Shown: positions 27,797 through 37,153 of the stretch, in pieces
Layout: every line of letters starts with the position of its first letter
Position numbering within the stretch: position 1 is the stretch's first letter
Assembly: GCF_020662345.1 (NCBI RefSeq)
Contig: NZ_VMOA01000013.1
Span: 61,550 to 125,549 of the forward strand
DNA: 64,000 bases
Reading direction: 5' to 3'
Source: Methylobacterium sp. W2
GTDB taxonomy: Bacteria > Pseudomonadota > Alphaproteobacteria > Rhizobiales > Beijerinckiaceae
Translations under genes and position numbers: made by a program
The notes under the pieces: generated by a model
Databases searched by the model: none
What the model was told of the DNA's origin: nothing
The model's input: the letters and a program-made list of their open reading frames with translations, nothing else

Positions 27797-27849
27797 TTAC
27801 GAAATATCGTCGATTACGGTTTTTCGTGACACGTGTTACGAGATATCGT
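27797..27849. promoter_or_regulatory. Paired activator-binding sites (candidate UAS/operator)
   Basis: TTACGAAATATCGT (27797-27810) and TTACGAGATATCGT (27836-27849) match at 13 of 14 positions and start 39 nt apart. Each has ACGA/TCGT dyad ends. They lie about 57 and 96 nt upstream of the -24 box of the cyanate operon, as expected for sites of a sigma-54 activator. The second reaches to within 1 nt of the activator gene's own start codon, so binding there could also repress it. Confidence 0.62.
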
Positions 27850-27850
27850 G

Positions 27851-29767
27851 ATGGAAAGATCAGTCGTGCCGCCCGCCTCGCCCTATGGCCCCGCCTTCGA
27901 CAGGGCGGCGGAGGCGATGCTGGTGCTCGATCCGGTGGCCGACGAGATCCGCGACGCCAACCCGGCCGCGGCGCGGCTGCTCGGCTACGATCCCGATGTC
28001 CTGCGGGGCATGCGCGTCACTGGCCTTCATCCGGATCAGGTGCCGACGCTGATCGTCTTCACCCAGGCCGTTCAGGCGCGAGGACGCGACTGGACTCACG
28101 CCCTGTCGCCGAGGCACGCGGAGGGGCATGGTCTCCATGTGGAGTATAGTGGGACGATCCTGCCGGGCGAGCCGGCGCTTCTCCTCGTCAGCCTGTTCGA
28201 CCTCGACGAGCGCCGCCGCCGCCTCGTGGATACGGAGGCCGATGCGCATATGCGCGCCGGCCTGTCCGAGTGGCAGCGGATGGAGCGGATCTTCCGCGAT
28301 ATCGAGCGCGAGAACCAGCTGATCCTGCGCGCGGCCGGCGAGGGCATCTACGGGGTCAATGCCGAGGGCATCACCACCTTCATCAACCCGGCGGCCGAGC
28401 GGATGCTGGGCTGGGACGCGGCCGACCTCGTCGGGCGCGACATGCATGCCACCGTCCATCACAGTCACCCGGATGGCTGCCATTACCCGCACCAGGATTG
28501 CCCGATCTACGCCGCCTTCCGCGACGGGGCCGTGCATCAGGTGGATACCGAGGTGTTCTGGCGCCGGGACGGCACGGCGATTTTCGTGGAATACACCTCG
28601 ACGCCGATCCGCGACCGGGGCCGGCTCCTCGGCGCGGTCATCGTGTTCCGCGACATCAGCCAGCGGCGCGAAGCCGACGAGCGCCTGCGCCAGGCCCTGG
28701 CGGAGGTCGATTCCCTGCGCCAGCGCCTGGAGCTCGAGAACGCCTATCTGCGCGAGGAAATTCGCGAGGGCGGGCATCACCAGGGCATCATCGGCCGCTC
28801 GCCGGCCATCGAGGCGACCCTTCGGCAGATCGACCTCGTCGCCGGCACCGACGCCACCGTCCTCGTCACCGGCGAATCCGGCACCGGCAAGGAACTCATC
28901 GCCCGCGCCATCCACGAGGCGAGCCGGCGTCGTGACCGGCCCCTGATCCGGGTGAATTGCGCGGCGATCCCGCGCGAGCTGTTCGAGAGCGAGTTCTTCG
29001 GCCATGCCAGGGGCGCCTTCACCGGCGCCCTGCGCGACCGGGTCGGGCGGTTCGAACTCGCCGATGGCGGCACCCTGTTTCTCGACGAGGTCGGGGAAAT
29101 CCCCATCGACCTGCAGGGCAAGCTCCTGCGCGTCCTGCAGGAACGGCAATTCGAGCGGGTCGGCGAGGAACGGACCCGCCTCGTCGATGTCCGCCTCGTG
29201 GCCGCCACCAACCGCGACCTCAAGGCCGAGGTGAAGCGGGGGCGCTTTCGCGAGGATCTCTATTTCCGCCTCAACGTCTTTCCCATCGCGGCCGTGCCCC
29301 TGCGCGAGCGGCCGGAGGATATTCCCCTCATCGCCCAGCACTTCCTCAAGGGCGTGGCCCGACGCCTCGCGATGCCCGACCTGCGGCTCACGGAAGGCGA
29401 TGTCCGCCGCCTTGTGCGCTACGACTGGCCCGGCAATGTCCGCGAGCTGGAGAACATCGTCGAGCGGGCGGCGATCCTCGCCGTGCGCGGGCGGCTGCGG
29501 TTCGACCTGCCCGAGGCCGAGAGCATAGGTCCCGTCGAGGGGCGGCGCCCGCAGGGCGAGGTCTCAGCCGGCGCCACCCCCGCCACCGAAGCCGAGCGAA
29601 GGACGCGCGACCGGGCCGACATCTCGGCCGCCCTCGCCTTGAGCAAGGGCCGCGTCTTCGGGGCCGGAGGGGCGGCCGAACTGCTGGGCGTGAAGCCGAC
29701 GACGCTCGCCTCCCGCATCAAAGTGCATGGCCTGACGGGGGTCGGCCGGCCCGGCGGCAAGGCCTGA
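27851..29767 (+). CDS. Sigma-54-dependent transcription activator with two PAS domains
   Basis: 638 residues from the ATG at 27851. PAS 1 about 15-110, PAS 2 about 155-280 (containing [18 protein letters not shown]), a coiled linker, then the AAA+ domain from about 310: Walker A GESGTGKE from about 341, the sigma-54 contact loop GAFTGA at 388-393, Walker [15 protein letters not shown] Fis-type helix-turn-helix closes the protein ([26 protein letters not shown]). It is divergent from the cyanate operon, which has a sigma-54 promoter, and is therefore its likely direct activator. The PAS ligand is unknown. Confidence 0.93.
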   Translation: MERSVVPPASPYGPAFDRAAEAMLVLDPVADEIRDANPAAARLLGYDPDVLRGMRVTGLHPDQVPTLIVFTQAVQARGRDWTHALSPRHAEGHGLHVEYSGTILPGEPALLLVSLFDLDERRRRLVDTEADAHMRAGLSEWQRMERIFRDIERENQLILRAAGEGIYGVNAEGITTFINPAAERMLGWDAADLVGRDMHATVHHSHPDGCHYPHQDCPIYAAFRDGAVHQVDTEVFWRRDGTAIFVEYTSTPIRDRGRLLGAVIVFRDISQRREADERLRQALAEVDSLRQRLELENAYLREEIREGGHHQGIIGRSPAIEATLRQIDLVAGTDATVLVTGESGTGKELIARAIHEASRRRDRPLIRVNCAAIPRELFESEFFGHARGAFTGALRDRVGRFELADGGTLFLDEVGEIPIDLQGKLLRVLQERQFERVGEERTRLVDVRLVAATNRDLKAEVKRGRFREDLYFRLNVFPIAAVPLRERPEDIPLIAQHFLKGVARRLAMPDLRLTEGDVRRLVRYDWPGNVRELENIVERAAILAVRGRLRFDLPEAESIGPVEGRRPQGEVSAGATPATEAERRTRDRADISAALALSKGRVFGAGGAAELLGVKPTTLASRIKVHGLTGVGRPGGKA

Positions 29768-29905
29768 TCCAATCCGTCGAACGCGCTCTACGTGTAATGG
29801 CCGAGGGCCGGGTTGTTGATGCAGGATATTGAATCGAATTTTCTCGATCGTGAGAGCTTCGCCTGAAGGTTTGCCGGCATAGGAAGGCTCAGCACAACAA
29901 GGACC

Positions 29906-30484
29906 ATGATGAGCGACAGGCGGTCGGAGGCGCGATACAAGGTCATCCTGCCGGCTCTCTGCTGGGGGCGGCATCGGCCAAATTTCTATGCGATCACCGA
30001 CGATCTTTCCTCGGACGGAATTCGCTTCAAGTCTTCCATCGTTCCCGCCGTCGATGAACGACTGACCTGCAGTATCCGCCATGCCGGATCCGTCGAGGCC
30101 ATCGTCGTGCGAACGGAGGCGTCAGCCTTCGCCATCCGTGTGCTTAGTGCGGACCATCCCCTCGGCCTCGTGGTCCAGAGCCTCCTCAGCCACGCCAGAT
30201 CGCAGAATCCGCCGCCCCTGGTGACGCGCACCTTTCCGCGGATCGTGCCGGAGAGTCAGGACGTGCTGGTCACCACCGAGGCCGGATCGATGCGGCCGGG
30301 CCGCGTCATCAACATCTCGGCATCGGGCGTGGCCGTCTCCATGGAAGAGCCCCTCGACGTCGGCACGCTGATCGTCATCGGCAGCACCAGGGCCAAGGTC
30401 GCCCGCCGCTTCGACAACGGCATCGGCGCGGCCTTCCTGTCGCCGCTCCACGAAGACGCGGTCGGCCCGCATGTGGTGCTCTGA
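29906..30484 (+). CDS. PilZ-domain protein, two tandem domains
   Basis: 192 residues. The first PilZ domain has the c-di-GMP signature: RRSEARYKV at 5-13 and the DDLSSDGIRF motif about 25 residues later. The second half repeats the fold (VINISASGVAVSMEEPLDVG) but the arginine motif before it is weak (FPRIVPESQDV), so only the first domain is likely to bind c-di-GMP strongly. No obvious partner gene is adjacent. It may regulate surface or motility functions. Confidence 0.85.
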   Translation: MMSDRRSEARYKVILPALCWGRHRPNFYAITDDLSSDGIRFKSSIVPAVDERLTCSIRHAGSVEAIVVRTEASAFAIRVLSADHPLGLVVQSLLSHARSQNPPPLVTRTFPRIVPESQDVLVTTEAGSMRPGRVINISASGVAVSMEEPLDVGTLIVIGSTRAKVARRFDNGIGAAFLSPLHEDAVGPHVVL

Positions 30485-30492
30485 GCGCGGCC

Positions 30493-31419
30493 TCACGCCT
30501 GTGCGGAGGGGCCGTTCGACCAGGGTGCCGCCGCGAACCGGGCCGCCAGGAAGGCGATGAGCGCGAGGACACGGGCCGGGCGCGGGTCCCCCGGCGGCGT
30601 GACCAGATGCAGGGCGATGGGCGGCAGCTCCCATCCATGCAGCACCCGTTCGAGCCGCCCCGCCCGAAGATCCTCCCAGACCATGAAATCCGGCTGGACG
30701 GCGAGGCCGAGTCCGGCGCGAAGGGCGGGGGTGAGGGCGTCGGCATTGTTGGCGCGCATCGGCCCGGCGGGGACGATCGCCGCCTCCTCGCCCTCCCGGC
30801 TGGTGAAGATCCAGCGGTCCGGGCTCGGCAGATAGGCGTAGCCGAGGCAGGCATGGCGAGCGAGGTCGCGCGGATGCTCCGGTCGGCCATGCCGGTCGAG
30901 ATAATCCGGCGTGGCCACCAGCGCGCGGTTCACCAGGCAGAGGCGCCGCGCCCGCAGGGAGGAATCGGCGAGCGCGGCGATGCGCAGCCCGATATCGAAG
31001 CCCCCGCCCACGAGATCGACGAGGGCATCGCTGAGATGGAGATCCACCGAGACTTCCGGGTACTGGCTCAGGAAATCCGGAAGGATCGGGGCGACGTGGA
31101 GGATTCCGAACGACATGGGGGCGGCGAGCCTCACCATGCCGCGCGGAACCGATGACGAGGCGGTGGCCTGCGCCTCCGCCGCCTCGCCCTCCGCGAGGAT
31201 GCGCGCGGCCCCCTCCCGCGCCGCATGGCCAAGTTCCGTGAGGGCGATCTTGCGCGAGGTCCGATGGAACAGGCGACCGCCGATCCGGGCTTCGAGGCGG
31301 GTGATCGCCTTCGAGACCGTGGCCTTGGACAGGCCGAGTTCGTCCGCCGTCCGCCCGAACGCACCCGTCTCGGCGACTTTGGCGAAGATCGCCCAGGCTT
31401 CGAAATCCGGCAGTTTCAT
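30493..31419 (-). CDS. LysR family transcription regulator
   Basis: 308 residues. The N-terminal winged helix covers 1-65 ([40 protein letters not shown]), then the effector-binding domain with [11 protein letters not shown] and [19 protein letters not shown]. It is divergent from the MhqO-like dioxygenase gene (31549) with 129 nt between starts, the usual arrangement for a LysR protein and its target. In Bacillus the equivalent genes are controlled by MhqR, a MarR-type repressor, so the regulator type differs here. Confidence 0.92.
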   Translation of the reverse strand: MKLPDFEAWAIFAKVAETGAFGRTADELGLSKATVSKAITRLEARIGGRLFHRTSRKIALTELGHAAREGAARILAEGEAAEAQATASSSVPRGMVRLAAPMSFGILHVAPILPDFLSQYPEVSVDLHLSDALVDLVGGGFDIGLRIAALADSSLRARRLCLVNRALVATPDYLDRHGRPEHPRDLARHACLGYAYLPSPDRWIFTSREGEEAAIVPAGPMRANNADALTPALRAGLGLAVQPDFMVWEDLRAGRLERVLHGWELPPIALHLVTPPGDPRPARVLALIAFLAARFAAAPWSNGPSAQA

Positions 31420-31548
31420 CGGCGCGTTTCCAGAAACGATAGGTTTCCATCGTTTCTGTTTTCATGCGGCATGCCAAGCCCCAGATTGTCGTCATCACGA
31501 AGCGGCGCGGTGGTCATCCACCGGCCAGCGCGTCCGGGAGACACGATC

Positions 31549-32481
31549 ATGTCCACTAACGGCCTGCACCACGTCACCGCCTATGCCGGCGACATCCAGC
31601 GCAACCTCGATTTCTACCGGCGCGTCCTCGGCCTGCGCCTGGTCAAAAAGACCGTCAATTTCGACGATCCCTCGACCTATCACCTTTACTACGGTGACGA
31701 GGCCGGCCGCCCCGGCACGATCCTGACCTTCTTTCCCGTCGCCCATGCCGCGCGGGGGCGGATCGGGATCGGTGAGACGCAGGAGACCGCCTTCCGCGTT
31801 CCCCGCGCCTCCATCGGCTGGTGGACACACCGGCTGATCGAGAAGGGCGTCGACCACGACGCCCTGGTCCAGCTCTTCGGCGAGCCGGTTCTGCGCCTGC
31901 GCGATCCCGACGGGATGGTGCTGGCCCTGGTCGGGGTCGACGAGGCCGCCGAGGCAGCGCCTGCCTGGACCGGGGCCGAGGTTCCGGCCGAACACGCCAT
32001 CCGGGGCTTCCACGGCGTGACCCTGCTCCTCAACGAGGCGGAGCCGACGGCGCGGATCCTCACCGGGGTGTTCGGCTTCTCCGAGGCCGGCCGCGACGGG
32101 GCCATGATCCGCTACGCCAATGGCGGCACTCTCGGCGGGTTCGTCACCCTCCGGGCGGTGGGCGAGTTCCTGCGCGGCCGGCCCGGTGCGGGCTCGGTCC
32201 ATCACATCGCCTTCCGGGCGAAGGACGATGCCGAGCAGGCGTCCATGGTGGCCGATCTCAGCGGCACCCACGGCCTCCAGGTGACCGAGCAGCGGGACCG
32301 CGCCTATTTCCGCTCGGTCTACTTCCGGGAGCCCGGCGGCGTGCTGTTCGAGATCGCCACCGACATCCCGGGCTTTGCCGTCGACGAGCCGGCCGAGGCC
32401 CTGGGTGAGGCGCTCAAGCTCCCCGCCTTCCTCGAAGCGCACCGCGCGCGGATCGAGGAGGTTCTCCCCACCATCGCCTGA
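31549..32481 (+). CDS. Ring-cleaving dioxygenase, glyoxalase/VOC superfamily (MhqO-like)
   Basis: 310 residues from the ATG at 31549. Two glyoxalase/VOC modules: residues 1-130 with LHHVTAYAGDIQRNLDFYRRVLGLRLVKKTVNFDDP, and 150-280 with GFHGVTLLLNEAEPTARILTGVFGF, SVHHIAFRAKDDAEQ and the metal Glu in GVLFEIATDIPGF. His and Glu ligands for a metal are in the expected strands. MhqO-type proteins act on quinone-like compounds in Bacillus. It is followed by a terminator-like hairpin and an MhqD-like hydrolase gene. Confidence 0.88.
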   Translation: MSTNGLHHVTAYAGDIQRNLDFYRRVLGLRLVKKTVNFDDPSTYHLYYGDEAGRPGTILTFFPVAHAARGRIGIGETQETAFRVPRASIGWWTHRLIEKGVDHDALVQLFGEPVLRLRDPDGMVLALVGVDEAAEAAPAWTGAEVPAEHAIRGFHGVTLLLNEAEPTARILTGVFGFSEAGRDGAMIRYANGGTLGGFVTLRAVGEFLRGRPGAGSVHHIAFRAKDDAEQASMVADLSGTHGLQVTEQRDRAYFRSVYFREPGGVLFEIATDIPGFAVDEPAEALGEALKLPAFLEAHRARIEEVLPTIA

Positions 32482-32486
32482 CAAGG

Positions 32487-32510
32487 CCGCCCCTCCGCGA
32501 GGAGGGGCGG
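32487..32510 (+). terminator. Hairpin after the MhqO-like gene
   Basis: Perfect 10-nt arms CCGCCCCTCC (32487-32496) and GGAGGGGCGG (32501-32510) around GCGA, 6 nt past the stop and followed by TTCCC. It probably reduces, but need not abolish, expression of the next gene. Confidence 0.55.
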
Positions 32511-32537
32511 TTCCCACGCACTCTTCGCGAGGCCGTC

Positions 32538-33185
32538 ATGACCAAGCTGTCCTTCCCTCACCGCTTCGAGCCCGCCGCCGTGGCCGGCTCGCCTCCGCTC
32601 CTGCTGCTGCACGGCACCGGCGGCGACGAGAGCGACCTGCTGCCCCTGGGCCGGGCCGTGGCCCCGGGCGCCGCCCTGCTGTCGCCCCGCGGGTCTGTCC
32701 TGGAGAACGGCATGCCGCGCTTCTTCCGCCGTCTCGCCGAGGGTGTCTTCGACGAGGCCGATCTGCGGCGTCGTGCGCAGGATCTCGCGGCCTTCGTCGC
32801 GGAGGCGCGTGAGGCCTACGGCCTCGCCGCACCCGTGGCGCTCGGCTTCTCCAACGGCGCCAACATCGCCGCCGCCCTTCTCCTGCTCCATCCGGGCGTG
32901 CTCGCCGGAGCGGCGCTGCTCCGGCCGATGATGCCGCTCGCGGAGCCGCCCGTTCCCGACCTGACCGGGACGCCCGTGCTGATGCTGTCGGGCATGGCCG
33001 ATCCGATCGTGCCGGCCGAGAACGCCGCGCGTCTCGCGAGCGTCCTTGCCCGCGCAGGGGCGGATGTCACGCATGATATCCAGCCGGCGGGGCACGGGCT
33101 CGGCCAGGCCGATGTCACGGCGGTTCAGGCGTGGATGGCCCGGATGGTCGAGGGGGAGCGCGCGGAGGCGAGGCTGGTTCGGTAG
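32538..33185 (+). CDS. Alpha/beta hydrolase, carboxylesterase/phospholipase type (MhqD-like)
   Basis: 215 residues. LLLLHGTGGDESDLLPLGRA at the start, the nucleophile serine in ALGFSNGANIAAALLL (about residue 112), the acid Asp in LSGMADPIVP and the His in PAGHGLGQAD complete the triad. It pairs with the MhqO-like dioxygenase as in the Bacillus mhqNOD operon (quinone and electrophile resistance). The 3' end overlaps the end of the convergent glycosyltransferase gene by 61 nt. Confidence 0.88.
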   Translation: MTKLSFPHRFEPAAVAGSPPLLLLHGTGGDESDLLPLGRAVAPGAALLSPRGSVLENGMPRFFRRLAEGVFDEADLRRRAQDLAAFVAEAREAYGLAAPVALGFSNGANIAAALLLLHPGVLAGAALLRPMMPLAEPPVPDLTGTPVLMLSGMADPIVPAENAARLASVLARAGADVTHDIQPAGHGLGQADVTAVQAWMARMVEGERAEARLVR

Positions 33186-34399
33186 ACCGCCTCGATGCCG
33201 TCGAGATGGCGGTCGAGGGTCAGCGGATTGGCCCAGAACAGGTCGTAAGCCGCATCCGACATCCGGCGCGCCTCGGCGTCGTCGGACAGGCGGCGAAGGG
33301 CGGCGGCGAGGGAATCCGGTTTGCCGGACGCGAACCAGAGACCGTTGACGCCGTCCTCCACCGCCTCGCGCCCGGCGCAGATGTCGCTGACGATGACTGG
33401 CGTCCCCGCCGCCAGGGATTCGAGCACGGTGAGGGGTTGGCCCTCGTACCAGACCGAGGGGAAGACGAGGGCGCGGGCCGCGCGCATCAGCGCCTTGACC
33501 TCGGCCGGGTTCTTCCAGCCGAGGAAGCGGGCCTCCGGATAATCCGCTTCCAACTGCGCCCGCTGCGGGCCGTCGCCGATGAAGACCGCCGTCTGCCCGG
33601 CGAGGCGGGCGGCTTCGGCGAAGACATTCGCCCCCTTCTCCGGCGAGACCCGCCCCACGAAGACGATGTCGCCGAGGGGCCGATCCGGCTTTCGGCCGAG
33701 GGGCTCCGCATCCACCGGGTTCGAGACCTCGAAATAGCGTGTCCGTTTCGGCAGGTAGGGGGCGAGAACGGTCTTCTGGAGCCGGCTGATGGTGATGACA
33801 TTTGCAGCGCTGCCGACCAGCCCCGACCCCCGCATCAGCGCGTGGCGGCCGACCCGCATCAGCTTGCGGGCATAGCTCCGGGAATCGCAATTGTAGGCGA
33901 TGCAGGCGGGCGAGAGCGGGGTGCGGTGGCAGGCGGCCGAGATCGGGTAATCGTAGAATCCGCCATTGGGGCAGGCGAGGTAGTATTCGTGCATGGTGAA
34001 CACCACCGGCACCCTCGTCGCCTTCAGCACCGGTCCGATGGAGGGCGACAGGGCCTTGGCCCAGCCATGGACGTGGACGACGCTCTCGCTCGGATCGTAG
34101 CCGGCGAGGAGGGCTTCGAGACGGAGCGCCGCCGGCCGGTTCCAGAGCCATTGCACGCCGAAACTGGCGAGCGAGGTCGTGAGCGCCACGTCGGTCTGGC
34201 CGAGGACGATCACCGCGATGCCGGCTTGCGCCAGACGCGGATCGGCCGGGCCGACGGCTGCGAAGAACACGACCCGGTTGCCGCGCCCGGCGAGGCCCAG
34301 GGCGCTCTCGATGGCGACTTTCGCCTGCCCGCCGTTGATGAAGGCGTGATCAGCGACGATGATGATGGTCATGACCGCATCCGACCGGGTGTTGGTCAT
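33125..34399 (-). CDS. Glycosyltransferase family 4
   Basis: 424 residues from the ATG at 34399, which overlaps the methyltransferase stop by 4 nt; an ATG at 34372 is also possible. GT-B fold: VADHAFINGGQAKVAIESALGLA, VVHVHGWAKALSP, FTMHEYYLACPNGGFYDYP, then DIVFVGRVSPEKGANVFAEAARL and the donor site SVWYEGQPLTVLESLAAGTPVIVSD. It probably acts on an exported glycan together with the methyltransferase upstream. A cysteine-containing segment (YLACPNGGFYDYPISAAC) is typical of this subgroup. Confidence 0.9.
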   Translation of the reverse strand: MTNTRSDAVMTIIIVADHAFINGGQAKVAIESALGLAGRGNRVVFFAAVGPADPRLAQAGIAVIVLGQTDVALTTSLASFGVQWLWNRPAALRLEALLAGYDPSESVVHVHGWAKALSPSIGPVLKATRVPVVFTMHEYYLACPNGGFYDYPISAACHRTPLSPACIAYNCDSRSYARKLMRVGRHALMRGSGLVGSAANVITISRLQKTVLAPYLPKRTRYFEVSNPVDAEPLGRKPDRPLGDIVFVGRVSPEKGANVFAEAARLAGQTAVFIGDGPQRAQLEADYPEARFLGWKNPAEVKALMRAARALVFPSVWYEGQPLTVLESLAAGTPVIVSDICAGREAVEDGVNGLWFASGKPDSLAAALRRLSDDAEARRMSDAAYDLFWANPLTLDRHLDGIEAVYRTSLASARSPSTIRAIHA

Positions 34400-35226
34400 C
34401 TACGGGCGATGACGAAGGCGAAGCTCGTGAACGTCCGCCAGTCCCGGCTCCGGGCGAGGCGGGTGAACGCATCGTCGATCTGGCGCAGGCCGGGCAGCTT
34501 GTGGAAGTAGCTGTAGCCATAGAACGGCAGCACCACGATCTCGCGAAAGCCGATCTCTTTCAGGAGCGGTACGATCGCCGCCTCGCTGCCCCGGCAATAA
34601 TTGTAATGCGCCGGGAATTTCGGATTGTCGCCGTCGTCCCTGCGGTCCGGGAACAGGGTGTGAAGCACCGCGCGCGACAGGGCTTCCGGCATGAGTTGGT
34701 TGGCGACGAAGGGCGGAGCGAACAGGGTGGGAAAGAAGCTCAACGCCGCGCCGCCCGGCGCGAGGAGGCCATGGATGTTGCGCCACATCTGCGCCACGTC
34801 CGGCACGTGCTCCATCACCATCGAGCAATAGGCGAAGTCGAAACGGTTCGAGCCGATGGCGTCGAGGGTGGATGGCGAGGCGATGTCGCAGCAGAGCTTG
34901 GCGAATTCCGGCGGCGCGAGATCGAGCTCCTTCTGCGAGATGTCGTTGATCGTCACCCTGATCCCGTGCCGGACCAGTTCCGGCGGCTGGAAGACCGGGT
35001 CGCGCCCGCCGCCGATCTCGAGATGGTCGCGAAGGCCGTACTCGTTGGTGAGGGCGACGATCGTGTTCTTGTAGTTCTCCCAGCTCCAGTTCCAGTCGGG
35101 GGAATAGCCGAGGTCGCGCGCGATCGCGCGGATGTCGCGCGGGGCGACCAGCGGGCGTGTGGCCGGCATCCCGGGAGAGGTCGGGCCGGGAGAGGTCGGA
35201 TCTGGGTTCGCACTCGTTATGCTCAT
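34396..35226 (-). CDS. Class I SAM-dependent methyltransferase
   Basis: 276 residues. The SAM-binding motif is HLEIGGGRDPVFQPPEL (about 68-84), followed by RVTINDISQKELDLAP, CCDIASPSTL, FDFAYCSMVMEHVPDVAQMWRNI and LLAPGGAALSFFPTLFAP. The substrate is unknown; co-transcription with a GT4 enzyme (4-nt overlap) suggests methylation of a sugar or glycan. The N-terminal 25 residues are Pro/Thr-rich. Confidence 0.88.
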   Translation of the reverse strand: MSITSANPDPTSPGPTSPGMPATRPLVAPRDIRAIARDLGYSPDWNWSWENYKNTIVALTNEYGLRDHLEIGGGRDPVFQPPELVRHGIRVTINDISQKELDLAPPEFAKLCCDIASPSTLDAIGSNRFDFAYCSMVMEHVPDVAQMWRNIHGLLAPGGAALSFFPTLFAPPFVANQLMPEALSRAVLHTLFPDRRDDGDNPKFPAHYNYCRGSEAAIVPLLKEIGFREIVVLPFYGYSYFHKLPGLRQIDDAFTRLARSRDWRTFTSFAFVIARR

Positions 35227-35537
35227 CGCGATGTGCGCCTTGTAAAGCGGCCGGGCCGCGTTGCAGCGATCGACGCTGCCTGACTGCCAACGAGCCTAAA
35301 GCCTGCCCGGTTACGGAGATCTCACGGTCTTCCGGGCGGACAATGAATTTCCACGGCAGCCTTAACGGCCATGGCCTTAATCGCGCCATCATGGACCGTT
35401 GTTCAGGGTGGGCCGGTCGTCGCGGCGCGGTTCCTCGTCCGCGCCTTCCGACGATGGCCTTCCGAAGGATGCCACGCCTTGCTTCTCCCCGCGCGACGCC
35501 ATCGTCTTCGTGACGAGCCTGACCGGGGTGATGCCTG
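35227..35537. other. Intergenic region, 311 nt
   Basis: Divergent upstream region of the methyltransferase (minus) and the cyclase (plus). An imperfect dyad around GGCCATGGCC (near 35367-35377), flanked by TTAA on both sides, is the only structure I noticed. No convincing promoter boxes. Confidence 0.35.
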
Positions 35538-36629
35538 ATGCTGCCGCCGCACCGCTGGTTCTGGATCCTCATCCTCGTCGCCTGCAGCGGCGCCGGGCTC
35601 CTCTACGACCTTCTGTTCGCCAACGGCGCCTCGCCGCTGGCCGGGGTGATCTATGGCCTCGCGGTGGGGGCGACGACCCTCGCCTTCGACCGCGGCCTGA
35701 TCCTGGGCGGACTTCAGGCGCGCCTGCGCCTGTTGCCGGCGAAGATCTACGTCCTCACGGCCGAGCTCGCCTATGTCCTGATGATCGCCAGTGGCATTGC
35801 GCTGGGTGGCCTCGTCGTCTGGGCCCTCGGCCTGACCGGCGATGCGCTCAAGGACGCCATCAAGATCACGCCACGGGTCCTCGCCTATTCGCTGGCGGTG
35901 TCGGCGATGCTCGTCTTCGTCATCCGCATGCGCGATCTCATCGGCGGCGAGGTGTTCGTGAACTTCCTCGTCGGGCGCTATCACCGGCCGGTGCGCGAGG
36001 ATCGCATCTTCCTGTTCCTCGATGTCGTCGGCTCCACCGCCTTCGCCGAGACCCATGGTGATCTCAAGGCCCAGGCCTATCTCGGCGCGGTCTTCGCCGC
36101 CCTCGCCGAGCCCGTGCGCCGCAACCACGGCTCCACCGACGATTACATCGGCGACATGGCCATGATCACCTGGCCGATGGAGCGGGGCCTCAAGGACGCC
36201 CGCTGCGTCGCCTGCGTGTTCGACGTCCTCGACAGGATCGAGGCCGAGGCGACGGCCTGGCAAGCCCGTTTCGGTGTGGTGCCCCGCCTGCGGGCGGCGC
36301 TGCATGGCGGCTCCATCGTCACGGCGGAAGTCGGGGTCGACCGGCACAAGATCGCGTATTTCGGCGACACGGTGAACGTGACCTCGCGGATCGAGGCCCT
36401 GTGCCGGCCCTTGGGCACCGAGATCCTGATCTCGGACGATCTCCTCGCACGCCTGCCGCGCCTGCCCGAGGGTATTCGTGCCCGCTCGCTCGGCGCCCAC
36501 GCCCTGCGCGGCCGGGGCCAGCCCCTCGCGGTCTCGACCCTCGAACGTGCGACCACGGCGATCGAGGAGGCCGAGGGGGCACGAAACGTGGTCGCGCCCT
36601 TGGCCGCGTCCTTGGCGGCGTCCGCATGA
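35538..36629 (+). CDS. Membrane-anchored class III adenylate/guanylate cyclase
   Basis: 363 residues. The N-terminal 125 residues contain about four hydrophobic segments ([60 protein letters not shown]). The cyclase domain begins near 155 with [19 protein letters not shown] (metal Asp), then [13 protein letters not shown] (second metal Asp), and [29 protein letters not shown]. Product is cAMP or cGMP. Its stop overlaps the next gene's start by 4 nt. Confidence 0.9.
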   Translation: MLPPHRWFWILILVACSGAGLLYDLLFANGASPLAGVIYGLAVGATTLAFDRGLILGGLQARLRLLPAKIYVLTAELAYVLMIASGIALGGLVVWALGLTGDALKDAIKITPRVLAYSLAVSAMLVFVIRMRDLIGGEVFVNFLVGRYHRPVREDRIFLFLDVVGSTAFAETHGDLKAQAYLGAVFAALAEPVRRNHGSTDDYIGDMAMITWPMERGLKDARCVACVFDVLDRIEAEATAWQARFGVVPRLRAALHGGSIVTAEVGVDRHKIAYFGDTVNVTSRIEALCRPLGTEILISDDLLARLPRLPEGIRARSLGAHALRGRGQPLAVSTLERATTAIEEAEGARNVVAPLAASLAASA

Positions 36630-37108
36630 GCGAGCCGGCCGCCGACCGTTCGATCGTCGTCTACATCGACGCCGATGCCTGCCCGGTGAAGGACGAGACC
36701 TACCGGGTCGCCGCCCGCTACGGCCTGCATGTCTACGTGGTGGCCAACAGCTTCATCACCCTGCCGCGCGAGCCCTGGATCGAGCGCGTCGTCGTGAGCG
36801 ATGGGTTCGACGCCGCCGACGATTGGATCGCGGAACGAGCGAGGCCGGGGGCTGTCGTCGTCACCTCGGACGTGCCTCTGGCGAGCCGATGCGTGAAGGC
36901 GGGCGCCGAGGTCCTCGCACCCAACGGGAAACCTTTCAGCGAGAGCGGGATCGGTCTCGCTCTGGCCACCCGCAACCTGATGCAGGATCTGCGCGAGGCG
37001 GGCACGGTCACGGGCGGCCCGCGACCGTTCTCGGCCCGGGACCGCTCCGCCTATCTCGGCGCGCTCGACCGGACCGTGATGCGGCTCAAGCGGGGCGGCT
37101 TCGGCTGA
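36626..37108 (+). CDS. YaiI/YqxD family (DUF188) protein
   Basis: 160 residues. [17 protein letters not shown] opening ([20 protein letters not shown]), [29 protein letters not shown] and [31 protein letters not shown] are the family signature; the fold is PIN/NYN-like and nuclease activity has been suggested but not established. It overlaps the cyclase gene by 4 nt. Confidence 0.93.
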   Translation: MSEPAADRSIVVYIDADACPVKDETYRVAARYGLHVYVVANSFITLPREPWIERVVVSDGFDAADDWIAERARPGAVVVTSDVPLASRCVKAGAEVLAPNGKPFSESGIGLALATRNLMQDLREAGTVTGGPRPFSARDRSAYLGALDRTVMRLKRGGFG

Positions 37109-37153
37109 CGTTCGCCCTGTCCCGAGCCGTGTCCGGGATCCGTTTCGGCTTCG

